Positions 61,395-64,000 of a DNA stretch of 64,000 bases are shown here, piece after piece; within the stretch, counting starts at the first letter, position 1, and the number at the start of each line of letters is the position of its first letter. The translations under genes and the position numbers were made by a program. Origin of the DNA: Gongronella butleri (lineage: Eukaryota > Mucoromycota > Mucoromycetes > Mucorales > Cunninghamellaceae); the NCBI GenBank assembly GCA_025201375.1, contig JAIWZP010000077.1:50628-114627 (forward strand), written 5' to 3'. The notes under the pieces were generated by a model. It saw only the letters and a list, made by a program, of their open reading frames with translations, was not told where the DNA came from and did no database searches.

Positions 61395-61705
61395 TACCCC
61401 CGCCCTGGAGACCGAGCATACGCAAAATCGTTGCGCACTCTGGCACAGCCACGCTCTTTTTCTTTTTATCGCTACACTCCCTCCCTTTTCTTCTTCTTTT
61501 TGAATGTATCTGTAAATAAAAATAGAGGGCATATGGGATTTGATTCGATTTTTACGCAGTGGACGCGTATTAAAAAACGTGCGCGCCTTGCCATGCCACC
61601 GGAACAACATGACAGCGCTTTTGCAACGCGTCAAACTCCACAATTGTGTTTGCAGCGAGTTATTTTTTTTGCCAGAATTTCATCTTTTTTTTTATTCTGT
61701 GAAAA
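61395..61705. other. Convergent 3' region after U2SURP
   Basis: 311 bases between the U2SURP stop and the stop of the partial minus-strand gene; it presumably holds both 3' UTRs. No other feature seen. Confidence 0.45.
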
Positions 61706-62070
61706 CTACGACAAATTTTGACTGAGTTGGTAAAAGATGTTGCTAATGGCTGTGGCAACGGTCGCGTTGGCGGCGGTGACACTGGACTGGAGCAACATGG
61801 CAAGATCTTCAAGTCTTGAGTTGAGTGCATCATTGCCAATGATGTGGACGGAGGCACCTGGATGCGCATGCCTCGACGCCAGAAGGTGGAGAATGGCGCT
61901 GACTGCTTCGTTGATCTTTGCGCTGCCGCTTGTTGCACAGACTTTGACGAGTTGGGCGTCAATGGCGGCGTGAGCCCCGTCCTTGAGCACTGCCTTGCCA
62001 ATTTGGGCAAAAATACGGGCGGCGGGCAGCCTGCCACGGTCAAAATCGGCGAGTGTGAAGATTGTAGGTA
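61706..62070 (-). CDS. Unrecognised partial gene, C-terminal coding exon
   Basis: About 121 codons of regular, helix-like sequence (for example VSAILHLLASRHAHPGAS and ISNIFYQLSQNLS) ending at a TAG. An acceptor-like CAG precedes 62070 in a phase that fits, and the open frame can also be read up to a Met at 62161. No family was recognised. Base and codon use (G/C at third positions) resemble the host genes. Upstream it runs into a 44-bp minisatellite and then the transposase gene, with no visible first exon. It may be a gene truncated by these insertions, or its 5' exons may be cryptic. Confidence 0.5.
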
Positions 62071-62154
62071 CTGGATTTGTCCAATCAGATCGCGCGAAAC
62101 ACTTTTTTTTATACGTGCAAATTAAAAAAGTTTGCGTGCAAATCAGATTGAGCA

Positions 62155-62290
62155 CGCGCAAAGTGGAATTGAGGTGCGCGCGGATTGCTGGTTAGAGACG
62201 CGCAAAGTGGAATTGAGGTGCGCGCAGGTTGCTGGTTAGAGACGCGCAAAGTGGAATTGAGGTGCGCGCAGATTGCTGGTGTGGGGCGCA
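62155..62290. repeat. Minisatellite, about three copies of a 44-bp unit
   Basis: Units start at 62155, 62199 and 62243 with CGCGCAAAGTGGAATTGAGG, followed by TGCGCGC and TTGCTGG. The copies are nearly identical; the last one degrades at its end. Confidence 0.92.
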
Positions 62291-62399
62291 AAAAAAAATC
62301 CCGCTGTTGTAGTCTAGTTGGTCCATTCATCCCACAGTGCATACTGCACAATACATAATTTTTGTGCCCACCCAACCACCCATTTTTTTATTTTTATTT
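62291..62399. other. Left flank of the transposase gene, possible element end
   Basis: A short stretch with GTGCATACTGCAC, a small hairpin-forming palindrome at about 62338-62350, preceded by CACA. A related word (CACAGCGTATA) lies on the opposite strand near 63931-63941. They could be remnants of terminal inverted repeats, but matching is poor and no TA duplication is clear. Confidence 0.3.
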
Positions 62400-63869
62400 T
62401 TAAAGATTTTTTTCTCGTTTGATGCAACGGTCAAAAAACGAGATTGAATGGCGGATCCACCCACAGCAATCCTCAGGTGTGACACGCCTCGTCGACTCCA
62501 AAATACGAGGCGTCAGCGAATCGCTGTCCGTCAGCTGTGACCGACGGACGCCAGCCTTGACCTTCGACCAAAATTCCTCAATTGGGTTGAGGAACGGGGA
62601 CCAGGGAGGCAAGTACAACGTCCTGTATCCACGGGATCCCACCAATTCGGCGATCACGGGTGACTTGTGAATGGGCGCGTTGTCCATCACCAGGTAGCGA
62701 CCCTTCATTTGGCGGGAGTCGAGGACGTCCATCACCCTGTTGATGAAGGCCATATAATCCTCTGTCCGTGTGCCTACGACGCCTTTCACCTTCTTGCCAT
62801 CCTTGACGCGCGTGCATACGGTTGGCTTCCGCAGCTGCAGTGCAACCACTCCCAGTTCGCACATGGCGCCCATGATCGTGATGTTGACCCCTTTTTGCGT
62901 GGGGACGACCGCTTTCGCCGGCGTGCCGACTTTGGACCACCCAAATCCTCGGCGAAGGTGCAGATTAAAGCCCGCCTCGTCAAGGAAGACGCAATTGGCG
63001 AGGTAATCGAGGTCGGGCTGGTTGCGCCATGCCATCACCTTCTCGTAACGCAGCTCGATGATGCGCTCGGAGTTTCGCGCGGCCGGCAGCTTCTCGAGCT
63101 TCTTTAAAGTCACGCGACAATGCTTGACGACATGCTTGCGAAGACCAGACAATGTGATCGTGATGTCGAATTGGCTCTTGAGCTCGTCGCGTGCCTCAGC
63201 GAGCGTGATGGCCGCGTTGTTGTCCCAAAGATCGACAAGGAACGCGGTATGTTGTTCAAAAAGCTTGCGATTGCCACCACGCCCATGGCCAGCGCGAGAA
63301 ATCGGCAAACGCCCCTCAGCATCGTCCCTGTATCGCTTCACGTACGACTGTGCCGTCCGAATATTGATTCCAACAGCCAAGCCGGCGTCCTTGGCTGTCA
63401 TTCCTGACAATTAATAATCGCATGAGTCTTTGTTCTCTTTTTTTGTGCATTTTCTCTGTGTACCTAGCTCAATGACCTTGTGGATGAGCGATTGGACCTG
63501 CTCCGTGGTGTACTTGCGATATTGACCGCGCTTGGGAGTAAGAGGCAGGGTCATCTCTTCATCTTGTCCAGGGGCTGCCTTATTGTTGTCCACAGGCATA
63601 GGGCGCTTGATGTATGCCTCTTCGTAGTCATCGAGCGTCATGATTGTCCCATCATCTTGCTTCTTCCAATCTCGTTCTACCACATTGAATTGGCTGAATT
63701 GATTGATTTCAACGGCCGGAGCCGCCTCAATCTCCATGTCCACGTCTTCTTGAAACACCATTTCATCAATGAACGCCGAAACCATGTCTTCTGCATCTGC
63801 CACAGAGGAGGAGGAGTTCCCATCATCATTCGGCACTCTATAGACCCAGGTAGTATTGTCAATGGACAT
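62400..63869 (-). CDS. DDE_3 superfamily transposase (Tc1/mariner-IS630-like)
   Basis: Exons 63869-63464 and 63403-62400 give 469 residues with no stop or frameshift. Residues 1-110 are acidic and polar. Residues 112-190 form helix-turn-helix DNA-binding segments (RKYTTEQVQSLIHKVIELGMTAKDAGLAVG, continued by IRTAQSYVKRY). The catalytic DDE core follows: the first Asp in CVFLDEAGFN, the second in YLVMDNAPIHKS, and the Glu in PWSPFLNPIEEFWSKVK. The intron is supported by phase and by GT..AG borders in the middle of the HTH line. The element edges are not resolved. The gene lies next to the minisatellite and the partial gene. Confidence 0.9.
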
Positions 63870-64000
63870 GCTTGAAGTCGTGATAATAATGATTTGTCAA
63901 GAATACAAAAAAAAAAAAAACAAGCGTATTTATACGCTGTGTGGCGTCTTGAACTAATTTTCGTGTCACTTACGGTCGCGTCTCCCTGTTTGTGTCTCGT
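63870..64000. other. Upstream region of the transposase, window edge
   Basis: Holds the TATA-like word described separately, an A-run, and on the minus strand a strong donor-like CC|GTAAGT at 63973 close to the window edge. That donor could belong to a 5' exon of the transposase or to a host gene outside the window. Confidence 0.4.
63927..63934 (-). promoter_or_regulatory. TATA-like box upstream of the transposase
   Basis: TATAAATA on the minus strand, about 58 bases before the start codon and flanked by GCG/CGC so that a small hairpin could form. Confidence 0.4.

Overview
This is a 64 kb stretch of a eukaryotic nuclear genome, most likely fungal. Protein-coding genes lie on both strands and most are split by short introns (about 60-110 bases) with GT..AG ends; many introns carry a long T-run just before the acceptor. 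The fungal assignment rests on Sec66 (a fungal ER translocation subunit), a Get5/Mdy2-type protein, an Ssp120-like EF-hand protein and a Whi3/Scw1-type RNA-binding protein. Intron-rich genes, a TOP3B topoisomerase, a bacterial-AsnB-like asparagine synthetase and a DDE_3 (Tc1/IS630-like) transposase suggest an early-diverging 'zygomycete' lineage. That narrower placement is inference. I saw no operons, CRISPR arrays or bacterial features.

Layout: 1-3160 (+) 3' part of a UvrD/PcrA/Srs2-like helicase; 3390-4770 (-) choline/ethanolamine kinase; 8767-9123 (+) a small secreted 12-cysteine protein with two defensin-like cysteine frameworks; 9545-10911 (-) four-helix membrane protein; 12519-13169 (-) ribosomal protein uL16/RPL10; 14284-18922 (+) WDR6/Trm734-like; 19150-20559 (-) seven-helix membrane protein; 21860-22569 (-) SEC66, divergent from 22802-23507 (+) GET5; 24737-24807 (-) tRNA-Gln(CUG); 26641-28254 (+) alanine-glyoxylate aminotransferase; 30195-33147 (-) asparagine synthetase; 34266-35166 (+) VPS29; 35315-36020 (-) Ssp120-like; 36153-39748 (-) TOP3B; 40321-43918 (-) tandem-START, tail-anchored protein; 46384-48070 (-) INO1; 49129-50310 (-) RRM protein; 51593-53367 (-) amino-acid transporter; 54253-56140 (+) arginyl-tRNA synthetase; 56141-58909 an odd intergenic block full of TACTGTA/TACGTA words that also holds a 469-bp hAT-type MITE with a perfect 8-bp target duplication; 58910-61394 (+) U2SURP/SR140 splicing factor; 61706-62070 (-) an unrecognised partial gene; 62155-62290 a 44-bp minisatellite; 62400-63869 (-) an intact DDE_3 transposase.

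Most of the content is housekeeping: secretory pathway (SEC66, GET5, SSP120, VPS29), RNA (WDR6, U2SURP, ArgRS, uL16), genome maintenance (helicase, TOP3B) and lipid and amino-acid metabolism. Exon models for every multi-exon gene were assembled by eye from splice signals, phase and family resemblance; all summed coding lengths are divisible by three. The most unusual items are the acidic double CSalpha/beta-like secreted protein, the TACTGTA block, the hAT MITE with a tRNA-like A/B-box pair inside it, and the extreme homopolymer content of the introns.
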